Shown: positions 50,868-58,137, counted from the stretch's first letter. The stretch: DNA of 64,000 nucleotides from Rhodococcus sp. (in: high G+C Gram-positive bacteria) (GCF_023264675.1 NZ_JAHFVG010000001.1:62001-126000); one strand, 5' to 3'. Notes: a model not told the origin generated them from the letters alone. Translations and numbers: made by a program.

Positions 50868-51539
50868 ATGGTTCTCGACGTGCAGGAATCCGCATACCGT
50901 CTGGTCAAGGCGGCGCTGGGTGACAACTGGTGCGACTACGAAACCGTGATGGGTCTCGGGACCGGCTACGCCAACGGTTCGCCTGACGAGGTTTGGGTTC
51001 GTGGCAACTGGAACAACCGGGACCGCTACGACCGCGAGTCTGACAAGTGGATTCTCATCGACGACATGCCCTCCCGGCTGGCAACTGCCCTGGAGCGGAT
51101 CGGCGTAACGCTGGAGTGGTACGACCAGACCGAGGAATGCTGCGAGTGCTTCAAGCTGATCGAAACGGACCCGACGCACTACGGCTGGCGTCCCGAGTAT
51201 GTCTCGGATGGCAACGGCCACACCTGCCACGAGTGCGTCAACAAGTACCCCGAGGACTACCTGGAGGAGTACCTGGACAACTCGGACCGGGCGATCGCTT
51301 GGACCGATACGGCAACCCTGGAGCGCTTGGGGTTCACTCTCTGGACCGGTGTGCCTGAGGGCTCGGAATCGGGCCGCTACGAGTCCGGCTGGCATCCCGG
51401 ACAGGACGCTAGCCCCTCCACGATCATGGACGAGATCCACGAACACGACTCGGATCTGCAGGTCGTGTTCTACCTGGACGAAACGTCACAGTTCTACATC
51501 GGCTTCAGCGCCTGGACACGTCCGACGCCCGAGGACTAA
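50868..51539 (+). CDS. Hypothetical zinc-site protein, 223 aa
   Basis: Not recognised. Acidic and Trp/Tyr-rich. A central four-to-five-Cys cluster (EECCECFKLIETDP and GHTCHECVNKY) looks like a zinc ribbon. The ATG at 50868 follows AGCAGGG and a CTCTGGAG 18 nt upstream. Largest single-gene cassette. Confidence 0.75.
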   Translation: MVLDVQESAYRLVKAALGDNWCDYETVMGLGTGYANGSPDEVWVRGNWNNRDRYDRESDKWILIDDMPSRLATALERIGVTLEWYDQTEECCECFKLIETDPTHYGWRPEYVSDGNGHTCHECVNKYPEDYLEEYLDNSDRAIAWTDTATLERLGFTLWTGVPEGSESGRYESGWHPGQDASPSTIMDEIHEHDSDLQVVFYLDETSQFYIGFSAWTRPTPED

Positions 51540-51545
51540 CGGGCA

Positions 51546-51592
51546 GCCCTGAATGGCACCGATAGGTGGGAGGTTCGATTCCTCTGCAGGGC
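51546..51592 (+). ncRNA. tRNA-like element 4
   Basis: Acceptor GCCCTG/CAGGGC, AATGG linker, hairpin CACC-GATA-GGTG directly abutting T arm GGAGG-TTCGATT-CCTCT. 47 nt, starting 6 nt after the previous stop. Followed by the GGTCCCG/CGGGACC hairpin. Confidence 0.75.
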
Positions 51593-51634
51593 ACTAGGTC
51601 CCGGCTGGCGGGACCATTTGGAAGGTGGGATGAA

Positions 51635-52000
51635 ATGAACCTGAACGATCGCATGGAGTTCGATCACGTTATCGAGGTCCACGAGGACGGTTCGATCACG
51701 GATCGGCGCGACCTGCATGCTCCGGATGTCTACTGGTCTGACGGTGACGCAACCTGCATGTACGAGGGCTGGAGTCTCCTGCAGGGATTCACGGGCCAAT
51801 ACGGCTACAACGGGCCTTGCATGCACCCTTCCGAGTTCATCGGCGGCGGCATGGAGCGTCACATCCTGGAGACTCCCGGTGTCTATGTGGCGGTGACTGT
51901 CTCGGACCTGGACATCGACTCGGACGAGGAGGACGACCTGGTCGGTTGGGCCGTGGCGATCCGCGACAACATCCTTTCGGAGTGGCCTGTCAAGCCGTAG
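51635..52000 (+). CDS. Hypothetical acidic protein, 121 aa
   Basis: Not recognised. Contains VIEVHEDGSITDRR, Trp/Tyr-rich centre, and SDLDIDSDEEDDLVGWAVAIRDN. Start has GAAGGTGGG upstream and overlaps a minimal ATG-AAA-TGA frame, as in the 50407 gene. Confidence 0.7.
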   Translation: MNLNDRMEFDHVIEVHEDGSITDRRDLHAPDVYWSDGDATCMYEGWSLLQGFTGQYGYNGPCMHPSEFIGGGMERHILETPGVYVAVTVSDLDIDSDEEDDLVGWAVAIRDNILSEWPVKP

Positions 52001-52008
52001 GTATGAGA

Positions 52009-52056
52009 GTCCCGAATGGTGCTGCAGTTTGGCGCGGTTCGATTCCGCAACGGGAC
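52009..52056 (+). ncRNA. tRNA-like element 5
   Basis: Acceptor GTCCCG/CGGGAC, AATGG linker, hairpin GTGC/GCGC with the 9-nt loop TGCAGTTTG, T loop TTCGATT on a GCGG/CCGC stem. 48 nt. Followed by the 8-bp GGGCAGCA/TGCTGCCC hairpin and CTCTGGAG (52087-52094). Confidence 0.75.
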
Positions 52057-52108
52057 ACGAGGGCAGCACGATTCGATGCTGCCCACCTCTGGAGAGAACA
52101 AAGGACTG

Positions 52109-52648
52109 ATGAACATGGGTGCTCGGGTCTACGTGGCAAGCCTCTCGGACTACAACAACGCGATCCTTCACGGCGAGTGGTTCGATCTTGCCGACTTCGA
52201 CGAGGAGACAATCTTCGAGGCAGTGAACGACATGCTGAAGGAGTCGCCTGCCATGGCCAAATATGGCGACGTGGCGGAGGAGTGGGCGATCCACGACTTC
52301 GAGGGGTTCGGCGCTTACAGGGTGGGCGAGTACGACAACCTCGCGATTCTGACGGCTCTCGCTGGGAAGCTGGACGATTCCAGGGGTTACGCCTTCACGC
52401 TCTACCTGGAGAACGACGGGACGGTGCTCGGCGATGCTGCCGACATCGACACGGCGTGGGATGAGTTCGAGGACCGCTACATCGGCGAGATGTCGATGCT
52501 GGACTACGCCTACGACTACATCGAGGACACGGGAATGCTCGACGCCATGCCTGAGACGTTGCGTAGTTACTTCGACTACGAGGCTTTCGCTCGTGACCTC
52601 GGAATGGATCACTGGGAGACGGACGGGCACCTGTTCCGTAGCTACTGA
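52109..52648 (+). CDS. ardA: ArdA-like antirestriction protein
   Basis: 179 aa, usual ArdA length. RVYVASLSDYNNAILHGEWFD, EEWAIHDFEGFGAYRVGEYDN, then FEDRYIGEMSMLDYAYDYIEDTG and SYFDYEAFARDLG near the C-terminus match the family closely. ArdA is an acidic DNA mimic that blocks type I restriction-modification enzymes. AAAGGA 5 nt before the ATG. Sole gene of its cassette. Confidence 0.92.
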   Translation: MNMGARVYVASLSDYNNAILHGEWFDLADFDEETIFEAVNDMLKESPAMAKYGDVAEEWAIHDFEGFGAYRVGEYDNLAILTALAGKLDDSRGYAFTLYLENDGTVLGDAADIDTAWDEFEDRYIGEMSMLDYAYDYIEDTGMLDAMPETLRSYFDYEAFARDLGMDHWETDGHLFRSY

Positions 52649-52654
52649 TCGGTG

Positions 52655-52708
52655 GTCCCGAATGGCAGCCTGCAGTTTGGGCTGGTGGGTTCGATTCCCA
52701 CACGGGAC
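52655..52708 (+). ncRNA. tRNA-like element 6
   Basis: Acceptor GTCCCG/CGGGAC, AATGG linker, hairpin CAGCC-TGCAGTTTG-GGCTG abutting T arm GTGGG-TTCGATT-CCCAC. 54 nt, the clearest fold of the set. Followed by the TGCCGGAC/GTCCGGCA hairpin and CTCTGGAG (52736-52743). Confidence 0.8.
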
Positions 52709-52747
52709 ACGTTGCCGGACAATCGGTCCGGCATTCTCTGGAGAGAA

Positions 52748-53173
52748 ATGGTGATGACAATGGGAATGTTCGATAGCCCTCGGGACAACGCTCTGCACCT
52801 CCTAGCGTCGAGCTGGGGCGAATGGAATGGAGACGTGGAGGCTCCCATGGGATCGTTCGCTCGGATTCAGATCACGAGCTACGAGCTGGAGGATGTGGTC
52901 GCAAACAACGCGGACATCCTTGCCGAGGCTGAGCTGCTGAACCTGAACGAGCTGGTGGGTCACTTCCTCCTGCAGACGGATTCGAACGGGCTGGAGTATG
53001 TCTTCGAGATGTCCGAGAACGAGGTCCTTCGAGCCTTCAGTGACCTGGAAGTGGAGTACTCGGAGTGGGGCTCCGAGGACGACGACGAGGACGAGACGTA
53101 CCCCTGCGGCTGCCCTCTCTACACGTTCGATGCGGCTATCTGCACGGCACCTGTGGTGGACCGTCATGCCTGA
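52748..53173 (+). CDS. Hypothetical acidic protein, 141 aa
   Basis: Not recognised. Helical core (ELEDVVANNADILAEAELLNL) and an acidic C-terminal stretch (EWGSEDDDEDETYPCGCP) with a CGCP pair. ATG at 52748, 5 nt after the CTCTGGAG; ATGs at 52754 and 52760 are alternatives. The overall charge suggests a DNA-mimic or inhibitor, which is inference. Confidence 0.7.
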   Translation: MVMTMGMFDSPRDNALHLLASSWGEWNGDVEAPMGSFARIQITSYELEDVVANNADILAEAELLNLNELVGHFLLQTDSNGLEYVFEMSENEVLRAFSDLEVEYSEWGSEDDDEDETYPCGCPLYTFDAAICTAPVVDRHA

Positions 53174-53396
53174 TCGGATCACCTGGACTGGTGAAAACAT
53201 CGGGATGTTCACCTGCAGCGGGGAAGCGCTGGCCGCGACTGAAGTTAAGTACGGCGGTCTGGAGATGCACGACCTCCTGCAGATACTCCGTGAGGTGGAC
53301 CCTGACGTGAATTGGTCCGATGTCACAACTCGCACGGCTGCCTTAATCGTCCTCGGCGACTGCTGGGGACCATACCTAGTGGGGGACTTCAAGTGA
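53166..53396 (+). CDS. Hypothetical protein, 76 aa
   Basis: Not recognised. Overlaps the upstream stop by 8 nt. TGENIGMFTCSGEALAATEVKY then HDLLQILREVDPDVNW. Second gene of the element-6 cassette. Confidence 0.65.
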   Translation: MPDRITWTGENIGMFTCSGEALAATEVKYGGLEMHDLLQILREVDPDVNWSDVTTRTAALIVLGDCWGPYLVGDFK

Positions 53397-53584
53397 ATCG
53401 CTTTCAGATCCTGTTCGTGCTGGTGTCGATGCTGCTCGGTGGAGCTGGGGCTGGTGTGGATTCGATCCGCACGCTCACTCCCTTGCTGTATGTCCAGGCT
53501 GGAGATGACAACTCGGACGGCGTGATCGACGAGGACGAGTCCGGCTGGGATTGCTCGACGATGGGTAACCGACTCTGCGGGTAA
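53393..53584 (+). CDS. Exported/anchored small protein with EF-hand loop
   Basis: 63 aa from a GTG overlapping the upstream stop (GTGA). N-terminal hydrophobic segment FQILFVLVSMLLGGAGAGV (signal or anchor). Then DDNSDGVIDEDE, a complete 12-residue EF-hand calcium loop (positions 1, 3, 5, 6, 8, 12 all consensus), and two C-terminal Cys. Probably extracytoplasmic; role unknown. Confidence 0.65.
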   Translation: MNRFQILFVLVSMLLGGAGAGVDSIRTLTPLLYVQAGDDNSDGVIDEDESGWDCSTMGNRLCG

Positions 53585-53591
53585 TCAGAGA

Positions 53592-53639
53592 GCCCTGAAT
53601 GGTGCTGCGGTGCAGCGCGGTTCGATTCCGTGACAGGGC
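53592..53639 (+). ncRNA. tRNA-like element 7
   Basis: Acceptor GCCCTG/CAGGGC, AATGG linker, hairpin GTGCTGC-GGT-GCAGCGC (alternatively a 9-nt loop), T arm CGCGG-TTCGATT-CCGTG. 48 nt. Followed by GTGGCA/TGCCAC and CTCTGGAG (53671-53678). Confidence 0.75.
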
Positions 53640-53688
53640 ACGGTGGCATGGTGCCACGGTTCAAATGGTCCTCTGGAGGGGAAGAAAC

Positions 53689-53805
53689 ATGACACAGTCC
53701 AAGACTCGGAACGCCCGTGTATCGGGTAAGGCTGAGACGCTGCGGCGTCGGCAGGAGCGTCAGATCAAGCGCAACGGCGGTCGTCGCATGGCTGGCCTGA
53801 TCTGA
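53689..53805 (+). CDS. Small basic protein, 38 aa
   Basis: Strongly basic (RNARVSGKAETLRRRQERQIKRNGGRR), unlike its acidic neighbours; possibly nucleic-acid binding. CTCTGGAGG lies 10 nt upstream. Stop overlaps the next start as TGATG. Confidence 0.65.
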   Translation: MTQSKTRNARVSGKAETLRRRQERQIKRNGGRRMAGLI

Positions 53806-53903
53806 TGCTGAGGGACTTTCTGATCGGTCTGCCTATCGGGGCTGGCTCGGTCTTCCTGATGTACCTGGTGTCGGAATACCTGACGCCACTCGTTCACGCT
53901 TAG
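53805..53903 (+). CDS. Small transmembrane protein, 32 aa
   Basis: Almost entirely one hydrophobic helix (FLIGLPIGAGSVFLMYLV). Coupled to the upstream gene. Too short for family assignment. Confidence 0.55.
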   Translation: MLRDFLIGLPIGAGSVFLMYLVSEYLTPLVHA

Positions 53904-53915
53904 GAGAGATGCAAT

Positions 53916-54377
53916 ATGTCTAATGATCCGTACGACTTCGACAACTACGCGATCCACCTTTCGGGTGACACGTACGACTGCGACGGCCCAATGAACTTGG
54001 GCAGCATGGTCTTCGAGTACATCCCTCACGAGTCGGATGCTCGGAAGCAGGGCAAGACGCCGGACGACCTACTGGAGGAGTTCTTCTCCTACCGGATCGC
54101 CTCGGAGATGCTGATGGGTCGACGTGTCGACATGACTCTCTACGAGGATGAGTCGGACGAGGGCCGCTACCGGGGGAAGTCGGGAGTCTGCTCGATCGAA
54201 CACGACGAGGGCACGACGACGTGGCGGTGGGAGTACGAACTGTTCTCGGATGACGAGGTCCAGTCTCGCCGCGACTACGAGGCATCCCTGGTCTACGACG
54301 AGGCGGTCCTGATGAACGAGGAACACGACGAACTTGCAGAGCTGCTGGCTCTGCTTCAGCCGAACGGATGGGTGTAA
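53916..54377 (+). CDS. Hypothetical acidic protein, 153 aa
   Basis: Not recognised. Highly acidic (many Asp/Glu and Tyr), e.g. DPYDFDNYAIHLSGDTYDCDG and EEHDELAELLALL. TAGGAGAGA ribosome-binding site overlaps the upstream stop. Confidence 0.7.
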   Translation: MSNDPYDFDNYAIHLSGDTYDCDGPMNLGSMVFEYIPHESDARKQGKTPDDLLEEFFSYRIASEMLMGRRVDMTLYEDESDEGRYRGKSGVCSIEHDEGTTTWRWEYELFSDDEVQSRRDYEASLVYDEAVLMNEEHDELAELLALLQPNGWV

Positions 54378-54379
54378 CG

Positions 54380-54634
54380 ATGAGCGTAAAGATCGCTGGA
54401 CTTACGGGCTCCCAGATCGACGCCCTGGAGGAAGCCGTGCAGGACGGTCTGGTGCCTGAGTCGTTGACTTACACGGCAACTACGGCGACGTACGCCTCGG
54501 GTGACGGCAAGGAAGCTGCTCGATTGGTAGCCGAGGCTCGGGAGAAGTTGGCCACGAAGCATGGACGCCGACGTGGCCACCCTGTCCAGTCTCTCGCTGC
54601 GGTTATCCGCAAGTTTCACGCCGCCGACGCTTAG
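54380..54634 (+). CDS. Hypothetical protein, 84 aa
   Basis: Not recognised. SVKIAGLTGSQIDALEEAVQDG start and a basic C-terminal half (REKLATKHGRRRGHPVQ). Follows the previous stop by 2 nt. Last gene of the element-7 cassette. Confidence 0.65.
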   Translation: MSVKIAGLTGSQIDALEEAVQDGLVPESLTYTATTATYASGDGKEAARLVAEAREKLATKHGRRRGHPVQSLAAVIRKFHAADA

Positions 54635-54640
54635 TCGGCA

Positions 54641-54687
54641 GCCCCGAATGGCACCGAATGGTGGTCGGTTCGATTCCGACGCGGGGC
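54641..54687 (+). ncRNA. tRNA-like element 8
   Basis: Acceptor GCCCCG/CGGGGC, AATGG linker, hairpin CACC-GAAT-GGTG abutting T arm GTCGG-TTCGATT-CCGAC. 47 nt. Followed by GGTCAC/GTGACC and CTCTGGAG (54717-54724). Confidence 0.8.
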
Positions 54688-54736
54688 ACTACGTGGTCAC
54701 AACTCGGTGACCGCGACTCTGGAGGAGTGAAGCAAG

Positions 54737-55615
54737 ATGAACGAGCAGGACAAGGCACGCTGGCAGACCGCACACGACGCAGCTATCGAGAGCTGGAGGC
54801 GTGCAACGGAAGTGAAGGTCGAGGAGTCCGAGGACATCCACGCGGATCTTCGGGACGCCTGGGTCGCGGCGATGGCGACGGTGGCGACGGAGAGCTACAC
54901 GTCAGACCTGGTCTACGTCGAGTACAACGACCAGCTCCAGGAAGAACAGCTCGACGAGCTGCTGCAGGGTGGCAACATCTACGAGGTCGGCAGCTTCGAC
55001 GAGTGGGAGTCCGAGGCACGCTGGAGTGGGGTGCAGTACGAGATGGAGCACCTGATGGGCAGTGAGTACGCCCGTGACGAACTCTGGTCGGCATTCCCGG
55101 ACTTCTTCGATGAGCTGCGGTGGGCGATCGAGGACAAGGACCGCTCGGACCCGGCTGGAGAATTGCTCTCTCACATGGGCAGTGTCCTGTTCCAGTCGAC
55201 GCTGGAGGTCGAGGTCGGCAACCCTGACTCGGACGACTTCAACAACACGGACGAGTACCGCGTGGACATCCTGTCAGACCTCGGGCTGGAGCCGACGCCC
55301 AAGAATGTGGCCGCGATTCGTGAGCTGCAGGCAGAGCAGGGCTGGGGCTACCTTTCGGTGCTCTTCTACGCCCCGGCTACGGACGCGGTGGAGGCGCAGG
55401 TGAAGGGCGCGACGATCGAGGGACCGCAGTTGGCTCTCATCGACCCCTACAACGGCTCGGGCTACGAGGCCACCTTCGAGGGCACGATCACGATCAAGCC
55501 GGGATCGATTGTCCGCGACGAGTCACGCGGCTACGGCTCGATGGAGAACATCTGCGGCCTGGTGCAGTCGGCTTTCGCTGCGGACCTCGTGCTCGGTGAC
55601 GCGGTGACGGCATGA
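54737..55615 (+). CDS. Hypothetical acidic protein, 292 aa
   Basis: Not recognised; largest protein of the arm. The N-terminal helical half is very acidic (VEESEDIHADLRDAW; NDQLQEEQLDELLQGG); the C-terminal half is more beta-like (GYEATFEGTITIKPGSIV). GGAGGAG 8 nt before the ATG. Confidence 0.75.
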   Translation: MNEQDKARWQTAHDAAIESWRRATEVKVEESEDIHADLRDAWVAAMATVATESYTSDLVYVEYNDQLQEEQLDELLQGGNIYEVGSFDEWESEARWSGVQYEMEHLMGSEYARDELWSAFPDFFDELRWAIEDKDRSDPAGELLSHMGSVLFQSTLEVEVGNPDSDDFNNTDEYRVDILSDLGLEPTPKNVAAIRELQAEQGWGYLSVLFYAPATDAVEAQVKGATIEGPQLALIDPYNGSGYEATFEGTITIKPGSIVRDESRGYGSMENICGLVQSAFAADLVLGDAVTA

Positions 55616-55803
55616 AGATTGGGCAGACGATCATGCTGGAGCTGGGGCAGCCGGGAATGCAGGGCGCGATCTGGAAAGAGGCCGACAACGTCTTCGGCTG
55701 GCAACTTCTCGACAAGGGAGCTTCCGCCATGATGGGTGCCGTCCGGTCCTTCGAGGAGGCGTTCTTCATCTTTAAGGATGTGCGGTCCGTGACCACCGAA
55801 TAG
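55612..55803 (+). CDS. Hypothetical protein, 63 aa
   Basis: Not recognised. ATGA overlap with the preceding gene. GQTIMLELGQPGMQGAIWKEAD resembles a compact beta-alpha protein. Ends 6 nt before element 9. Confidence 0.65.
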   Translation: MKIGQTIMLELGQPGMQGAIWKEADNVFGWQLLDKGASAMMGAVRSFEEAFFIFKDVRSVTTE

Positions 55804-55809
55804 GCCACA

Positions 55810-55856
55810 GCCCCGAATGGCACCTACGGGTGGCAGGTTCGATTCCTGCACGGGGC
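55810..55856 (+). ncRNA. tRNA-like element 9
   Basis: Acceptor GCCCCG/CGGGGC, AATGG linker, hairpin CACC-TACG-GGTG (UNCG tetraloop) abutting T arm GCAGG-TTCGATT-CCTGC. 47 nt. Followed by a short GGCG/CGCC hairpin and CTCTGGAG (55892-55899). Confidence 0.8.
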
Positions 55857-55909
55857 GCTCTGGCGATAACGCCTGAACCACAACACAATTCCTCTGGAGG
55901 GGATGAACT

Positions 55910-56206
55910 ATGTCCGAGGTCTACAAGTATGTCCTGGTCGACGATTCCGACGAGGAGCGCGCCGAGTACGACGACTACCACGAGGCCGTCTCGGCTGCGG
56001 AGCATTGGGGCTACGCGATAGTTACGCACACCTACGAGTTCGCGGACAGTGAGCTGACGTGGACGCCGAATGGTGAAGACACCTGGCCACCTAAGGATGA
56101 AGAACACGAAGCCGAGGAAGGCGAAGCGTTGCCGATCTGCTCGGCGAATGCGCTCAACACCCTCTTTCAGGCCATTGGCCTGCCGAACGAAGAAAAGAGA
56201 CTCTGA
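55910..56206 (+). CDS. Hypothetical acidic protein, 98 aa
   Basis: Not recognised. VYKYVLVDDSDEERAEYDDYHEA start, acidic middle (KDEEHEAEEGEALP). First of four tightly packed genes after element 9; CTCTGGAGGGG precedes the ATG. Confidence 0.7.
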   Translation: MSEVYKYVLVDDSDEERAEYDDYHEAVSAAEHWGYAIVTHTYEFADSELTWTPNGEDTWPPKDEEHEAEEGEALPICSANALNTLFQAIGLPNEEKRL

Positions 56207-56207
56207 C

Positions 56208-56654
56208 ATGAGTGAAGTTGTGGTGCTGGTGATCGACTACCGACACGGCACGGAGATGACCGTCTGGCGCAGTGAGGACCTGGCGAAGGCTGCCTTGCTG
56301 GAGTGGATCGAGCTTTCGGGTCGCCTAATGGCGGAGCCCCGCAAGCCGAACGAGAGTATCGACGATCTTGCCTATCGCTACTTCGATGAGAATCACGACG
56401 AGTGGTACCGGATCGATGTCCTGGTTGTCGGTGGGCCGCAGGATCTTGTGGCCGCAATGGACAAGCCTCACGGCTACCGACGCTACGACTGGGAGTTCGA
56501 GGACTCCAGCAAGAACGTCAGCGTGAGCCAGAGCCTCGGACGCTCGGGGACGTTCGTCCTCGACCTGGACACGGGCGGCAGAACAGACATCGACATCGAC
56601 ATCGACGGAGAGACCGTCGCAATCATCCGCAATGGAGAGGCAGTTACAGAATGA
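56208..56654 (+). CDS. Hypothetical protein, 148 aa
   Basis: Not recognised. Alpha/beta start (VVVLVIDYRHGTEMTVWRSED) and a C-terminal TDIDIDIDGETVAII strand. Follows the previous stop by 1 nt; overlaps the next start by 4 nt. Confidence 0.65.
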   Translation: MSEVVVLVIDYRHGTEMTVWRSEDLAKAALLEWIELSGRLMAEPRKPNESIDDLAYRYFDENHDEWYRIDVLVVGGPQDLVAAMDKPHGYRRYDWEFEDSSKNVSVSQSLGRSGTFVLDLDTGGRTDIDIDIDGETVAIIRNGEAVTE

Positions 56655-56974
56655 CAACCGCAATCAAGAGTGACGAGAACGGCTCCCCCTGGTTCACCCC
56701 CGAGGAGCACGGCCACAGGCTGGAGCACGCAGCTATGGTCTACCTGCGGCGAGACAGTGACAACAAGTCGTGGCTCATCGATTGGCCTGCCACGCAGCCC
56801 GATCCGATGGACGGGGTGTCCGGTGGCGTCGTCGACAGCGAGTGCGAGTGCGACTTCGACGACGAGCACACCGAGGCGGCGGAGGTGGCGCGCAAGTCGC
56901 CACTCCCGACACCGCTGGAGCTGCTGGAGCTGCTGGCCGACGCGCTCGGTTACGAGACGCGGCCGAAGTGGTAG
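56651..56974 (+). CDS. Hypothetical acidic protein, 107 aa
   Basis: Not recognised. ECECDFDDEHTEAAEVA holds a Cys pair in an acidic run; C-terminus LELLELLADALGYETRPKW is an amphipathic helix. ATGA overlap upstream. Confidence 0.65.
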   Translation: MTTAIKSDENGSPWFTPEEHGHRLEHAAMVYLRRDSDNKSWLIDWPATQPDPMDGVSGGVVDSECECDFDDEHTEAAEVARKSPLPTPLELLELLADALGYETRPKW

Positions 56975-57138
56975 ACACGCGACCCCCTGGGCTTTCGATC
57001 AATATCGCGGCCTATGGCATCGAAGACGCGAGAGTCCTATTCGAGGAGGCGATCAAGATGGTCGAGACTGGCGAGTCGTTCAGCGGCAGCCTGATTCGAG
57101 GCCCAATCGGTGTAGCCACACTCGACACGCATTACTGA
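56968..57138 (+). CDS. Small hypothetical protein, 56 aa
   Basis: GTG start overlapping the upstream stop. PPGLSINIAAYGIEDARVLFEEA is protein-like. Last gene of the element-9 cassette. Confidence 0.55.
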   Translation: MVDTRPPGLSINIAAYGIEDARVLFEEAIKMVETGESFSGSLIRGPIGVATLDTHY

Positions 57139-57144
57139 TCGACG

Positions 57145-57185
57145 GTCCCGGAGAGAGCTGCCCAGGTGCGATTCCTGGCCGGGAC
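57145..57185 (+). ncRNA. tRNA-like element 10 (minimal)
   Basis: Acceptor GTCCCGG/CCGGGAC (7 bp), 10-nt interior without a hairpin, T stem CCAGG/CCTGG with variant loop TGCGATT. 41 nt, the shortest copy. Followed by CTCTGGAG (57203-57210) but no clear spacer hairpin. Confidence 0.65.
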
Positions 57186-57219
57186 ACTCTGTACACCAAC
57201 AACTCTGGAGGAGTTAGAC

Positions 57220-57645
57220 ATGCATCTCGACCCTGACATTCAAGCAATCGTCGACAAGGCTCGGCTGAAGAAGGAGTACCCGAGTGTCCGAGTGCGGACG
57301 ACGTACCACGAGTGCGTCGAGGCGATCGAGGGTGGACCCGACAGTCGCCTCGGCTACGTCGGCTTCGCGGTGGCGGGTGATTACCCAGGGCACACGGGCC
57401 AGGACTTCATCATGGCGGCGATCGGGCAGGAGATCACCTCCCTCGGTGCGGTGGGCAAGACGGCTCAGGTGGTCCCGTTCTCTTGCTGGGATGACACGCG
57501 GGGGTTCCTGCTCGTAGTGAACGACGAGTGCTACCGCGTCTACTGGTACGAAATCTCGAAGCTCTATGTCGATCGTGACCGGCCGACGAATCCGAAGGCC
57601 AAGCCTGCAACCAAGCGCAACACTGCAACCAAGAAGGGGAACTGA
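57220..57645 (+). CDS. Hypothetical protein with basic tail, 141 aa
   Basis: Not recognised. Alpha/beta body (RVRTTYHECVEAIEGG; YVGFAVAGDYPGHTGQDF) and a Lys/Thr-rich disordered tail (KAKPATKRNTATKKGN). GGAGGAG before the ATG; first gene after element 10. Confidence 0.7.
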   Translation: MHLDPDIQAIVDKARLKKEYPSVRVRTTYHECVEAIEGGPDSRLGYVGFAVAGDYPGHTGQDFIMAAIGQEITSLGAVGKTAQVVPFSCWDDTRGFLLVVNDECYRVYWYEISKLYVDRDRPTNPKAKPATKRNTATKKGN

Positions 57646-57646
57646 C

Positions 57647-57922
57647 ATGAAGCTGACGATCACGACCGACGACCAGTGGGAGAAGAGCGGCGAGCGGGGC
57701 ATCTGCTCGGTAATCGAGGTACTCGACATGCGGGGCATCATCTACAACCAGAACGAGGCTGGGGCGTGGGCCTGGAAGGTGCGCCGGAATCGCACGGAGC
57801 CTCACGACTTCGTAAAGTTCTCGGAGACGGCGAAGACCGAGGAGGAGGCGCGACTGGCTTGCGAGAGGGTGATCGTCGACGAGCTGGTCTGGAGCGTCAA
57901 GCGTATCGAGAGGGAGCATTGA
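57647..57922 (+). CDS. Hypothetical protein, 91 aa
   Basis: Not recognised. KLTITTDDQWEKSGERGICSVIEVLD, then a helix ending VWSVKRIEREH. One nt after the previous stop. Confidence 0.65.
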   Translation: MKLTITTDDQWEKSGERGICSVIEVLDMRGIIYNQNEAGAWAWKVRRNRTEPHDFVKFSETAKTEEEARLACERVIVDELVWSVKRIEREH

Positions 57923-57924
57923 GC

Positions 57925-58137
57925 ATGGAGAACGAGAACTACCTGGCTGGCTTGCAGTGCCCGAACTGCGGCCAGTCCACGGAGCTGGAGATCGCGGCTA
58001 CCGCGCTCTTCTCGGTGACCAAGTATGGCGTCGAACAGCTCAACCTTGGCGAGATCGAGTGGACGGAGTCGTCGTACGCAAACTGCTCGTGGTGCGGAAA
58101 GACCGGGCGCGTGAGCGACTTCCGGGTGGACCAGTGA
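57925..58137 (+). CDS. Zinc-ribbon protein, 70 aa
   Basis: CPNCGQ and CSWCGK flank a beta-rich centre, a standard four-Cys ribbon. Possible transcription-related or DNA-binding adaptor. Overlaps the following GTG start. Confidence 0.7.
   Translation: MENENYLAGLQCPNCGQSTELEIAATALFSVTKYGVEQLNLGEIEWTESSYANCSWCGKTGRVSDFRVDQ

Noticed and set aside
49893-57185. CRISPR array or simple interspersed repeats
   Set aside because: Units are 0.4-1.6 kb apart with genes between them, and stems covary rather than repeat exactly.
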